Positions 1-8,322 of a DNA stretch of 64,000 nucleotides are shown one piece after another (the first letter of the stretch is position 1; every line of letters begins with the position of its first letter). Under the pieces are notes generated by a model that saw only the letters and a program-made list of their open reading frames with translations, did not search any database and was not told where the DNA came from. Source of the DNA: Castellaniella sp049671645 (GTDB lineage Bacteria > Pseudomonadota > Gammaproteobacteria > Burkholderiales > Burkholderiaceae_B); contig NZ_JBATVG010000022.1 in the NCBI RefSeq assembly GCF_049671645.1, positions 83,959 to 147,958 of the forward strand, read 5' to 3'. The position numbers and the translations under genes are program-made.

Positions 1-856
1 CCCGGAAGCTTTCCTGGATCATCACGGACGCCTGGCCCAGCACGCCGATGCCCGCCGTGACGTTCAGCGTCAGCGCCCACCACAGCAACCAGAATTGCGG
101 AGTCTTGAGCGCCTGGTCGATGTGCACGTGGTTGCGCGAGATCATGCCTTTCTGGGTGGCCGGCGGCGTCCAGCCGTCCGGCTTCCAGTCGACCGCCGGA
201 ATGCGGATGGCATAGGACCCGATCATCATGGAAATGAAGTACAGCACGCCCATGACCAGGAAGGTCTGCGACACGCCCATGGAGATCGGCGTGCGGAAGT
301 GTTCCATCAGGGCGACGGACATGGGCGAGGCGATGAAGGCCCCGCCGCCGAAGCCCATGATGGCCATGCCGGTCGCCATGCCGCGCTTGTCCGGGAACCA
401 TTTGATCAGCGTCGAGACCGGCGACACGTAGCCGATGCCCAGCCCGATGCCGCCCAGCACCCCGTACCCCAGGTACAGCAGCCAGAGCTGATGGGTGGAG
501 ACGCCGATCGACGAGATGATGAAACCGCCGCCGAAGCAGCAGGCGGCCACGAACATGGCCTTGCGCGGACCGACCTCTTCCAGCCATTTGCCCGCGAAGG
601 CGGCCGACAGGCCCAGGAACAGGATGGCCAGGCTGAAGATCCAGCCCAGGGCGGGCAGGCCCCAGTCGTCCGGCGCGGGCTGCTGGATCCCGATGAGTTT
701 GGTCATGGGGCCGTTGAACACCGAAAAGGCATAGGCCTGGCCGATGCACAGGTGGACCGCGAGGGCGGCCGGTGGAATCATCCAGCGGTTGAATCCAGGC
801 GGGGCGGTGATGCGTTCCTTGCTGAAAAATCCGGGGTGGCTTGCTTCCGTACTCAT
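1..856 (-). CDS. MFS transporter, oxalate/formate antiporter (OFA) type, partial
   Basis: This gene reads leftwards from an ATG at 854-856 and runs off the window edge, so only the first 285 codons are visible. The protein begins MSTEASHPGFFSKERITAP and then alternates hydrophobic segments with short loops. GMATGMAIMGFGGGAFIASP, in the middle of the visible part, is the kind of glycine-rich transmembrane helix seen in OFA-family major facilitator permeases, which exchange or take up small carboxylates such as oxalate and formate. It lies 77 bp downstream of fdsD in the same orientation, so formate or oxalate supply to the formate dehydrogenase is a reasonable inference. The substrate cannot be read from sequence. 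Confidence 0.8.
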   Translation of the reverse strand, partial: MSTEASHPGFFSKERITAPPGFNRWMIPPAALAVHLCIGQAYAFSVFNGPMTKLIGIQQPAPDDWGLPALGWIFSLAILFLGLSAAFAGKWLEEVGPRKAMFVAACCFGGGFIISSIGVSTHQLWLLYLGYGVLGGIGLGIGYVSPVSTLIKWFPDKRGMATGMAIMGFGGGAFIASPMSVALMEHFRTPISMGVSQTFLVMGVLYFISMMIGSYAIRIPAVDWKPDGWTPPATQKGMISRNHVHIDQALKTPQFWLLWWALTLNVTAGIGVLGQASVMIQESFR

Positions 857-933
857 GCTGTCTCCTCCTGGGTCGTATGCCCGGTCTGTGGTTGGTGTTG
901 CGGTTGAGGTCGGAAAATCCGTGGAAAAAAGGG

Positions 934-1197
934 TCAGGCTGTCGCGGGCCGCGACGGCGTCAGCCGGTCGCGGTGGCGCTGGATGGCTTCCAGGCAGATG
1001 GGGGTCAGGACGGTATCGCCCCATTGCCCGTCCGGGTGCGCGTGCAGGTAATCCAGCAGCGCCGCCCGCATGCGGGGTTCCCAGAACCGCCGGATGTGGT
1101 CGGCGATGCTGTCGATGCCGGCGGAACGGTCCGGCATGGCCTCGAAGAAGTAGCCGATGCGGTTGGCCAGTCGGATCAGGTGTTCGATATTGGTCAC
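934..1197 (-). CDS. fdsD: Formate dehydrogenase delta subunit FdsD
   Basis: An 87-codon gene with a GTG start at 1197 that overlaps the fdhD stop codon by four bases (GTGA), indicating translational coupling. The product begins VTNIEHLIRLANRIGYFFEA and contains a conserved IRRFWEPRMR segment, typical of the small FdsD subunit of soluble NAD-dependent molybdenum formate dehydrogenases. FdsD is needed for activity in related fdsGBACD operons, though its exact role is not settled. It is the last fds gene before the transporter. A 6-bp GTCGCG/CGCGAC hairpin at 941-955 inside the gene's end, followed by a T run at 925-930, may slow or stop transcription. Confidence 0.85.
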   Translation of the reverse strand: MTNIEHLIRLANRIGYFFEAMPDRSAGIDSIADHIRRFWEPRMRAALLDYLHAHPDGQWGDTVLTPICLEAIQRHRDRLTPSRPATA

Positions 1198-2048
1198 GGG
1201 CGGCTCTCCTGTTCCAGGTAATCGGGGTGGCTGTACAAGGTGAAGCGGCCATCCCGGGCGAACCCGGCCAGCATCATGGGAGCGGCTTGCGCCAGCTGCA
1301 CGGCCAGGGTCGTGGGCGCCGACACCGCGATCAGGGCGCCGATGCCGGCGGCGTGCGCCTTTTGCACCATCTCGAAACTGGCCCGGCTGGACACCACCAC
1401 GAAGCCCTGGCTGCGATCCACGGGCTGCAGCAGGAGGTGGCCGATCAGTTTGTCCAGGGCGTTGTGGCGCCCGACGTCCTCGAAGATCCAGGCCAGCGCG
1501 CCTTCCGGGTCGGCCCAGGCGGCCGCGTGCGTGGCGCCGGTCAGATTGTGCAGGGGCTGGCCCCGGCGCAATTGCCCAAGCGCCCGTTCCACGGCGGCCT
1601 GCCGCCAGGGGCGCGCCGGCCGGGGCAGGGACGGCAGGTCGCGGGGGATCTGCGACAGGCCTTCGACCCCGCACAGGCCGCAGCCCGTGCTGCCGGCCAG
1701 GTGGCGGCGGCGCTGCTTGAGCGCGTGCAGGCGGCTGTTCAGGATCGTCACGCGCGCGATCAGGCCCAGCGGCGTGGTTTCGATGTCCATGTCCAGCACG
1801 TCGGCGGCGTCGCGGATGATGCCTTCGGTGAAGGAAAAGCCCAGGGCCAGTTCCCGGACGTGCAGGGGGGAGGCCAGCAGGGTGGCGTGCGCGATGCCGT
1901 TGTATTCCAATGCCACGGCCTGCTCGCAGGCGATCGCGTCCTGAGCGGCGACGGCCTGCGGCCCGTGGATGCGGACGATGGCGCCCAGTTGATGGGCGGC
2001 ATCGCTGTCGGGCTGCGTGGCCATGGGGTTGAAGTCGGCGGGATGCAT
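1194..2048 (-). CDS. fdhD: Formate dehydrogenase accessory sulfurtransferase FdhD (FdsC)
   Basis: A 284-aa FdhD-family protein. FdhD takes sulfur from a cysteine desulfurase and passes it to the molybdenum cofactor, which formate dehydrogenase needs for activity. The CxxC motif that carries sulfur is visible as GCGLCGVEG in the middle of the protein. FTEGIIRDAADV and VGRHNALDKLIGHLLL are also family hallmarks. The gene lies 13 bp downstream of fdsA and overlaps fdsD, matching the fdsG-B-A-C-D order known from other beta-proteobacteria. Confidence 0.93.
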   Translation of the reverse strand: MHPADFNPMATQPDSDAAHQLGAIVRIHGPQAVAAQDAIACEQAVALEYNGIAHATLLASPLHVRELALGFSFTEGIIRDAADVLDMDIETTPLGLIARVTILNSRLHALKQRRRHLAGSTGCGLCGVEGLSQIPRDLPSLPRPARPWRQAAVERALGQLRRGQPLHNLTGATHAAAWADPEGALAWIFEDVGRHNALDKLIGHLLLQPVDRSQGFVVVSSRASFEMVQKAHAAGIGALIAVSAPTTLAVQLAQAAPMMLAGFARDGRFTLYSHPDYLEQESRP

Positions 2049-2061
2049 GATGACGGGCTCC

Positions 2062-4935
2062 TCAGGACCCGGCCGCGCCGGCCATGGTTTCCCGAGCCTG
2101 CAGGAGCTGATCCTGCCGCTGCCCGAAGGCGGTCCAGTCCCGCTGCCAGGACGAGGGCTGCGTGACCTTGCTGACCTGGACGGCCGTGACCTTGTATTCC
2201 GGGCAGTCCGTCGCCCAGTCGGTGTTGTCGGTCGTCAGGACGTTGGAGCCGCATTCCGGGAAGTGGAACGTGGTGTAGACCACCCCCGGCTGGATGCGGT
2301 CCGTGACGGTGGCCCGCAGCATGGTTTCACCCGCGCGGCTCTGGATGGCCACGCGGTCGCCTTCCAGGATGCCGCGGTCCTCGGCGTCGTGCGGGTGGAT
2401 CTCCAGCACGTCCTCGCTGTGCCAGGCGTTGTTGGCCGTGCGCCGCGTCTGGACCCCGGCGTTGTACTGCGACAGGATGCGGCCGGTGGTCATCAGCAGG
2501 GGGAAGCGGCGGGTGGAGCGTTCTTCGGTGGGCACGTATTGTGTGATCATGAAGCGGCCCTTGCCGCGCACGAATTCGCCCACGTGCATGATGGGCGTGC
2601 CTTCGGGAGCCTCGTCGTTGCAGGGCCATTGCAGGCTGCCCCCCAGGGCGGCGATGCGGCCGAACGACACGCCGGCGAAGGTGGGCGTCAGGCGGGCGAT
2701 CTCGTCCAGGACTTCCCCCGGATGGGCGTAGTCCATGGGGTAGCCCATGGCCGTGGACAGGGCGCAGGTGACTTCCCAGTCGGCCAGGCCGGCCTTGGGC
2801 CGCATCACCTGGCGCACGCGCGAGATGCGCCGTTCGGCGTTGGTGAAGGTGCCGTCCTTTTCCAGGAAGGACGACCCAGGCAGGAAAACGTGCGCGTATT
2901 TCGCGGTCTCGTTCAGGAACATGTCCTGGACGATGACGCATTCCATGGATTTCAGCGCTTCCACCACGTGTTGCGTGTTCGGGTCCGATTGGGCGATGTC
3001 TTCCCCCTGGCAGTACAGGCCCCTGAAGGATCCGCTGTGGGCCGCGTCGAACATATTGGGCAGCCGCAGGCCGGGTTCGGGCTGCAGGTGCACGCCCCAG
3101 GCCCGTTCGAATTCGCCCCGCACCCGGTCGTCGGAGACGTGCCGGTAGCCGGGGAATTCATGCGGGAACGAGCCCATGTCGCAGGACCCCTGCACGTTGT
3201 TCTGGCCGCGCAGGGGATTGATGCCCACGCCTTCGCGGCCGATATTGCCGGTCAGCATGGCCAGGTTGGCGATGCACATGATGGCCGTGGAACCCTGGCT
3301 GTGTTCGGTCACGCCCAGGCCGTAGTAGATGGCGGCATTGCCCCCGGTGGCGTACAGGCGGGCCGCGCCGCGCAGGTCGGAGGCAGGCACGCCAGTGATG
3401 GATTCGGTCGCCTCGGGCGCGTGTTCGGGCCGGCGGATGAACTGCAGCCATTGCTCGAAGGCCAGGTCCTCGCAGCGGGCCTGGATGAAGTCCTGGTTGA
3501 CCAGGCCTTCGGCGACGATGACGTGCGCCATGGCGTTGAGCACCGCCACATTGGTGCCCGGGCGCACCGGCAGGTGGTAGTCGGCCTTGACGTGCGGGGC
3601 GTCGACCAGTTCGATGCGGCGCGGGTCGATCACGATCAGGCGGGCGCCCTGGCGCAGGCGCTGTTTCAGCCGCGAGGCGAAGACCGGGTGGGCGGCGCTG
3701 GGGTTGGCGCCCAGCACCACGGCGACGTCCACGTGCATGACCGAATCGAAGGTCTGCGTGCCGGCCGATTCGCCGATGGTGGTCTTCAGGCCGTAGCCGG
3801 TGGGCGAATGGCAGACCCGGCCGCAGGTGTCCACGTTGTTGTTGCCCATGGCGGCCCGCACCAGTTTCTGGACGAGGTAGGTTTCCTCGTTGGTGCAGCG
3901 CGACGAGGTAATGCCGCCGATGGAATCGACGCCGTATTTTTCCTGGATGCGGCGCAGTTCGGAGGCGGCGTGGCCGATGGCTTCCTCCCAGGAGACCTCG
4001 CGCCAGGGATCGGTGATCTTTTCCCGGATCATAGGGGTCGTCAGCCGGTCGGCGTGGGTGGCGTAGCCCCAGGCGAAGCGGCCCTTCACGCAGGAGTGCC
4101 CGCGATTGGCCTTGCCGTCTTTCCAGGGGGTCATGCGCACCACGGTTTCGCCCTGCAGTTCGGCCTTGAAGCCGCAGCCCACCCCGCAGTAGGCGCAGGT
4201 GGTGATGACGGCATGGTCGGCCTGGCCCTGTTCGATGATGGTGTTCTCGATCAGCGAGCCGGTCGGGCAGGCCTGCACGCAGGCCCCGCAGGACACGCAG
4301 TCGCTGTCCAGGAAGCCGTCGTCCTGGCCGGCGACGATGCGCGAATCGAAGCCCCGGGCCTGCACGGTCAGGGCGTAAGTGCCCTGGACGTCGTCGCAGG
4401 CGCGCACGCAGCGGCTGCAGACAATGCATTTCGAGGCGTCGTAGGTGAAATAGGGATTGCTGGCGTCCAGCGGGTCCTGCAGGTGATTGGCGCCGTCGAA
4501 GCCGTAGCGCACGTTGCGCAGGCCCACCACCCCGGCCATGTCCTGCAGCTCGCAGTCGCCGTTGGCCGGGCAGGTCAGGCAGTCCAGCGGGTGGTCGGAA
4601 ATATAGAGTTCCATGACGTTGCGGCGCAGGTCGTGGAGTTTCGGCGTCTGCGTGCGCACGACCATGCCGTCTTCGACCGGCGTGGTGCAGGAGGCGGGGT
4701 GCCCCCGGCGGCCTTCGATTTCCACCAGGCACAGGCGACAGGACCCGAAGGCTTCCAGGTTGTCGGAGGCGCACAGTTTCGGGATCTGGATGCCGGTTTC
4801 AGCGGCGGCGCGCATGATGGAGGTGCTGGCGGGCACGGTAAGGGTCTGTCCGTCGATGGACAGGGTGACGGTTTCGGTGGACAGGGATGCGGGCGTGCCC
4901 AGATCGCGGTCACGCTTGAGGACGGTTTCCAGCAT
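2062..4935 (-). CDS. fdsA: NAD-dependent formate dehydrogenase alpha subunit FdsA
   Basis: A 957-aa molybdopterin oxidoreductase, the catalytic subunit oxidising formate to CO2. In order: an N-terminal 2Fe-2S ferredoxin domain (CASDNLEAFGSCRLC); the His-Cys3 cluster region (HPLDCLTCPANGDC); two 4Fe-4S motifs (CIVCSRCVRAC and CVSCGACVQACP); the cluster preceding the Mo domain (CAYCGVGC); and the catalytic domain, where TCGRVCHSPTG supplies the molybdenum-ligand cysteine and the adjacent active-site histidine. The C-terminus is the dinucleotide-binding domain. Length matches FdsA of soluble NAD-linked enzymes. It lies 10 bp after fdsB. Electrons would pass through its clusters to FdsB and FdsG and then to NAD+. 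Confidence 0.96.
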   Translation of the reverse strand: MLETVLKRDRDLGTPASLSTETVTLSIDGQTLTVPASTSIMRAAAETGIQIPKLCASDNLEAFGSCRLCLVEIEGRRGHPASCTTPVEDGMVVRTQTPKLHDLRRNVMELYISDHPLDCLTCPANGDCELQDMAGVVGLRNVRYGFDGANHLQDPLDASNPYFTYDASKCIVCSRCVRACDDVQGTYALTVQARGFDSRIVAGQDDGFLDSDCVSCGACVQACPTGSLIENTIIEQGQADHAVITTCAYCGVGCGFKAELQGETVVRMTPWKDGKANRGHSCVKGRFAWGYATHADRLTTPMIREKITDPWREVSWEEAIGHAASELRRIQEKYGVDSIGGITSSRCTNEETYLVQKLVRAAMGNNNVDTCGRVCHSPTGYGLKTTIGESAGTQTFDSVMHVDVAVVLGANPSAAHPVFASRLKQRLRQGARLIVIDPRRIELVDAPHVKADYHLPVRPGTNVAVLNAMAHVIVAEGLVNQDFIQARCEDLAFEQWLQFIRRPEHAPEATESITGVPASDLRGAARLYATGGNAAIYYGLGVTEHSQGSTAIMCIANLAMLTGNIGREGVGINPLRGQNNVQGSCDMGSFPHEFPGYRHVSDDRVRGEFERAWGVHLQPEPGLRLPNMFDAAHSGSFRGLYCQGEDIAQSDPNTQHVVEALKSMECVIVQDMFLNETAKYAHVFLPGSSFLEKDGTFTNAERRISRVRQVMRPKAGLADWEVTCALSTAMGYPMDYAHPGEVLDEIARLTPTFAGVSFGRIAALGGSLQWPCNDEAPEGTPIMHVGEFVRGKGRFMITQYVPTEERSTRRFPLLMTTGRILSQYNAGVQTRRTANNAWHSEDVLEIHPHDAEDRGILEGDRVAIQSRAGETMLRATVTDRIQPGVVYTTFHFPECGSNVLTTDNTDWATDCPEYKVTAVQVSKVTQPSSWQRDWTAFGQRQDQLLQARETMAGAAGS

Positions 4936-4945
4936 GGCGGGCTCC

Positions 4946-6505
4946 TTAGGCGGTGTGCAGGACGTGTTCGGCGGACAGACCGAAGTCTTCCGGGAAATGA
5001 CGCAGGGCCGACAGCACCGGGTAGGGCGTCATGCCCCCCAGAGCGCACAGCGACCCGGCCAGCATGGTGTCGCACAGGTCCTGCAACAGGTCGGCCTGGT
5101 TTTCGTGGTCTTGCCGGTCGCGGATTCTTTGCAGGACTTCGGTGCCGCGCACCGAGCCGATGCGACAGGGCGTGCATTTGCCGCAGGATTCGATGGCGCA
5201 GAATTCCAGGGCGTATTGCGCCATGGCGGCCATGTCCACGGTGTCGTCGAAGGCGACCACCCCGCCGTGGCCCAGCATGGCGGAAATCTGCAGGAAGGCC
5301 TCGTAGTCCAGCGGCGTGTCCCACTGGGATTCGGGCAGGTAGGCCCCCAGCGGCCCGCCCACCTGCACGGCCCGCAGCGGCCGGCCCGAGCGGCTGCCGC
5401 CGCCGTAGTCGAACAGCAGTTCGCGCAGGGTCAGGCCGAAGGCCTTCTCGACCAGGCCGCCCTGGCGGATGTTGCCGGCCAGTTGGAATGGCAGGGTGCC
5501 GCGGGATTTGCCCATGCCGTAGTCGCGGTAGGCGGCGGCGCCCCGGTCCAGGATGAAAGGCACGGTCGCCAGGGAAATGACGTTGTTGATGACCGTGGGG
5601 CAGCCGAACAGGCCCCGGATGGCGGGCAGGGGCGGCTTGGCGCGCACCAGGCCGCGCCGGCCTTCCAGGCTTTCCAGCAGAGAGGTTTCCTCGCCGCAGA
5701 TGTAGGCGCCGGCCCCCCGTCGCAGTTCGATGTCGAAGGCGTGGTTCGAGCCCTGGATGCCGTCGCCCAGCCAGCCGGCCTCGCGGGCGGCCAGCAGGGC
5801 GTGAGCCAGCACGCGTTCGGCCTGGGGATATTCGGAGCGCAGGTAGATGTAGCCCCGGGTGGCGCCCACGGCCAGCCCCGCGATGGTCATGCCTTCGATC
5901 AGGGCGAGCGGGTCGCCTTCCATCAGCATGCGGTCGGAAAAAGTGCCGGAATCGCCTTCGTCCGCATTGCAGACGATGTACTTTTGGGCGGCGTCGGTCT
6001 GCAGGACCGTGCGCCATTTGATGCCGGTGGGGAAGGCCGCGCCGCCCCGGCCGCGCAGGCCGGATTCGGTGATACAGGAGACGATGTCGGCGGGGGCCAT
6101 GTCCAGCGCCCGGCGCAGCCCGGCGTAGCCGCCGTGGGCCTGGTAGTCCGCGACGCTGACCGGGTCGGTGAGGCCCACGCGGGCGAAGGTCAGGCGTTCC
6201 TGTTTCTGCAGGAAGGGGATGGCGTCGGTGGGGCCGTGGCACAGCGGATGTGAGGCGTCGTCGGCCCAGGCGGCGTCCAGGATGGAGGGCACGTCTTCCA
6301 GCGCGACCGGCCCGTAGGCGATGCGCCCGGCCGGGGTCTGGGCCTCGACCAGGGGTTCCAGCCAGAGCATGCCGCGCGAGCCGTTGCGCACGATGTTCAG
6401 CGCCATGCCGCGCCGGGCGGCTTCGGCCAGGAAGGCATCGGCCAGGGCGTCCGCGCCCATGGCCAGCGCCGAGGAATCCAGGGGGATGTACAGGGTGTGT
6501 GCCAT
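4946..6505 (-). CDS. fdsB: NAD-dependent formate dehydrogenase beta subunit FdsB (NuoF-like)
   Basis: A 519-aa diaphorase subunit. I chose the ATG at 6505, one base past the fdsG stop, because the frame further upstream only overlaps fdsG. The N-terminal ~120 residues resemble a thioredoxin-like extension. Next come GLRGRGGAAFPTGIKW and CNADEGDSGTFSDR (NADH and FMN binding), GAGAYICGEETSL, and a C-terminal 4Fe-4S motif ESCGKCTPCRIGSVRG. This is the NuoF/HoxF fold, which passes electrons from the Fe-S chain to NAD+. Tight spacing with fdsG and fdsA indicates one operon. Confidence 0.95.
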   Translation of the reverse strand: MAHTLYIPLDSSALAMGADALADAFLAEAARRGMALNIVRNGSRGMLWLEPLVEAQTPAGRIAYGPVALEDVPSILDAAWADDASHPLCHGPTDAIPFLQKQERLTFARVGLTDPVSVADYQAHGGYAGLRRALDMAPADIVSCITESGLRGRGGAAFPTGIKWRTVLQTDAAQKYIVCNADEGDSGTFSDRMLMEGDPLALIEGMTIAGLAVGATRGYIYLRSEYPQAERVLAHALLAAREAGWLGDGIQGSNHAFDIELRRGAGAYICGEETSLLESLEGRRGLVRAKPPLPAIRGLFGCPTVINNVISLATVPFILDRGAAAYRDYGMGKSRGTLPFQLAGNIRQGGLVEKAFGLTLRELLFDYGGGSRSGRPLRAVQVGGPLGAYLPESQWDTPLDYEAFLQISAMLGHGGVVAFDDTVDMAAMAQYALEFCAIESCGKCTPCRIGSVRGTEVLQRIRDRQDHENQADLLQDLCDTMLAGSLCALGGMTPYPVLSALRHFPEDFGLSAEHVLHTA

Positions 6506-6506
6506 G

Positions 6507-6971
6507 TCAGGACTCCAGCAGGGCGTCGAGTTTTTCCGGCGTGACGCGGGCATGCGGACGGCCGTTGATCATCACGGCCGGAGACTGCGCGCACAGCCCC
6601 AGGCAGTACACGGGGGCCAGCGATACCTGGTCTGGGGAAGCGCCCGCCACGCGCTGTTCGGCGTGACGGTACAAGGCATCGCCGCCACAGGCCTGACAGG
6701 ATTCGGCGCGGCAGATTTCCACCTGCGTGCGGGCCGGCGGCGCAGTGCGAAAGTGCGTGTAGAAATGGATGACCCCGTGGACTTCCGCGCGGGATCGCTG
6801 GATGCCCGCCGCGATCATGCCGATGGCGTCGGCCGGGATGTAGCCCAGGGCGTCCTGCACGGCATGCAGGATGGGCAGCAGCGACCCGGGCTGGCCGGCA
6901 TGCCGCGTCAGGATGTCCTGGATCAATGGGCTGTGGTCCGGGGGAATCGGGTCGGTGCGAACGCTGTCCAT
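6507..6971 (-). CDS. fdsG: NAD-dependent formate dehydrogenase gamma subunit FdsG (NuoE-like)
   Basis: A 154-aa thioredoxin-like 2Fe-2S subunit and the first gene of the fds operon. The four cluster cysteines are in CRAESCQACGG and CLGLCAQSP. HFYTHFRTAP and LPILHAVQDALGYIP are typical of the NuoE family. It completes the NADH-reducing module with FdsB. The gene is divergent from the regulator at 7167 and is preceded by an AT-rich region with palindromes. Confidence 0.94.
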   Translation of the reverse strand: MDSVRTDPIPPDHSPLIQDILTRHAGQPGSLLPILHAVQDALGYIPADAIGMIAAGIQRSRAEVHGVIHFYTHFRTAPPARTQVEICRAESCQACGGDALYRHAEQRVAGASPDQVSLAPVYCLGLCAQSPAVMINGRPHARVTPEKLDALLES

Positions 6972-7166
6972 GCGGATGTCTCCAGGCGCATGGGCGGCAG
7001 GCCATGCGCTTTAATATGTTTTTATATGCATATATATTGATTGCCGTTGGTTTACTCTACTATCGAAAATGAATTGATTTCAATAAGATATAAAGAGCAT
7101 ATTAAAAAGATGGGTACTCTGTTTATATGCAATTAATTGCATATTATTCAAAAACCAGGAGGAGAC
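6972..7166. promoter_or_regulatory. Divergent fds/regulator promoter region with GCATAT palindromes
   Basis: This 195-bp gap is far more AT-rich than the flanking genes. It holds a 12-bp palindrome TATATGCATATA (7023-7034), another GCATAT at 7097-7102, and a perfect 20-bp palindrome at 7125-7144 made of ATATGC, AATTAATT and GCATAT. Repeated half-sites between divergent operon and regulator genes are the usual layout of an autoregulated operator. The likely binder is the HTH protein encoded at 7167, but this is inference. The 20-bp palindrome lies just upstream of that gene's ribosome-binding site (AGGAGG, 7158-7163), so binding there could repress it. Confidence 0.6.
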
Positions 7167-8264
7167 ATGGCGGTTTATCGCTTCAAACCCAGGCTGGATT
7201 CAGAATGGGTTCTGGAAAAGCAATCCGGGGAAATACTGCCCATGGGCGAGGTCATGCGGCTGTTGGCTGCGGTGGACGAACATGGCCACATCGCCGGCGC
7301 CTGCCAGGCGCGCGGCCTGTCGTACCGCCATGCCTGGGGCATCCTGCGCAAGGCCGAAGCCGACTTCCAGGCGCCGCTGATCGAAACGTCCCGCCGGCGC
7401 GGTTCGCGCCTGACCAGTTTCGCTCAGCACCTGCTGTGGGCCAATCGCCGCATCGACGCGCGTCTGGCGCCCACCTTCGAAAGCATCGCGTCGGAACTGC
7501 AGGAAGAGCTGCAGCGCCTGTATTCCGAGGAAATGTCGGTGTTGCGCCTGCACGCCAGCCATGGCTTCGCGGTCGAAGGCCTGATGCGCCTGGCCAACGG
7601 CCAGGACATGCTGCCGCTGGAACTGCGCTACCGCACCGGGATCGAGGCCCTGTCCTCGCTGGATCGGGGGGAATGCGACCTGGCGGGGTTCCAGGTGCCG
7701 GTCGATGAATACGAGCAGCCCATCCTCAAGCGCTACGGCCACTGGCTCAATCCGGATCGCATGCTGCTCCTGCATCTGGCGGAACGCAACACCGGTTTGT
7801 TCGTTCAGCCCGGCAATCCGAAAAACATCTTGTCCGTCCAGGATTTCGTGCGCCCGGACGTGCGTTTCGTCAACCGGCAGATGGGTTCCAGCACCCGGTT
7901 CCTGGTGCATCTGATGCTGGAAAGCCAGGGGATCGACCCCAGTCAGGTCACGGGTTTCGACAGCGGGGAATTCACCCACCTGGCGATTGCGGCCCATATC
8001 GCCAGCGGCATGGCCGATGTCGGCATCGGGGTCGAGACCGCCGCCTGGCGCTGCGGGCTGGATTTCATCCCCCTGGCCAAGGAACGGTATTTCTTCGGCA
8101 TCAACAAGGACCTGGTGGGCACGCAATCCCTGCAGCGCCTGCTGGATCTGATGAATGGCGAGGCCTATCAGGCCTATGTCCGCGATCTGGTGGGCTACGA
8201 TTGCAGCCTGATGGGGCAGGTGCAGACGCTGGAACAGGCCTTCGGCGCCGAGTATGCCGCCTGA
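7167..8264 (+). CDS. ModE-like HTH regulator with substrate-binding domain (probable fds regulator)
   Basis: A 365-aa protein. I chose the ATG at 7167 because AGGAGG sits 3 bp upstream of it; an in-frame ATG at 7137 overlaps the 20-bp palindrome. Residues ~1-100 form a winged-helix domain of the ModE/LysR N-terminal type (GEVMRLLAAVDEHGHIAGAC, YRHAWGILRKAE). The remainder looks like a periplasmic-binding-protein fold (LRLHASHGFAVEGLM, SSTRFLVHLMLESQGI, THLAIAAHIASGMADVGIG), as in regulators sensing small ligands such as molybdate or tungstate. Divergent placement from fdsG suggests control of formate dehydrogenase, possibly in response to formate or molybdate. No ligand can be read from the sequence. 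Confidence 0.8.
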   Translation: MAVYRFKPRLDSEWVLEKQSGEILPMGEVMRLLAAVDEHGHIAGACQARGLSYRHAWGILRKAEADFQAPLIETSRRRGSRLTSFAQHLLWANRRIDARLAPTFESIASELQEELQRLYSEEMSVLRLHASHGFAVEGLMRLANGQDMLPLELRYRTGIEALSSLDRGECDLAGFQVPVDEYEQPILKRYGHWLNPDRMLLLHLAERNTGLFVQPGNPKNILSVQDFVRPDVRFVNRQMGSSTRFLVHLMLESQGIDPSQVTGFDSGEFTHLAIAAHIASGMADVGIGVETAAWRCGLDFIPLAKERYFFGINKDLVGTQSLQRLLDLMNGEAYQAYVRDLVGYDCSLMGQVQTLEQAFGAEYAA

Positions 8265-8322
8265 TGGACGCCGCCGATGCGACGGCGCCCCGGCGGGCGC
8301 CGGCCGCCCGTCGGCAAGCTGT

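Noticed and set aside
2017..5556. Long open frame opposite fdsA/fdsB
   Set aside because: It mirrors codon bias of GC-rich genes on the other strand; the product is low-complexity and the minus-strand genes have all expected motifs.
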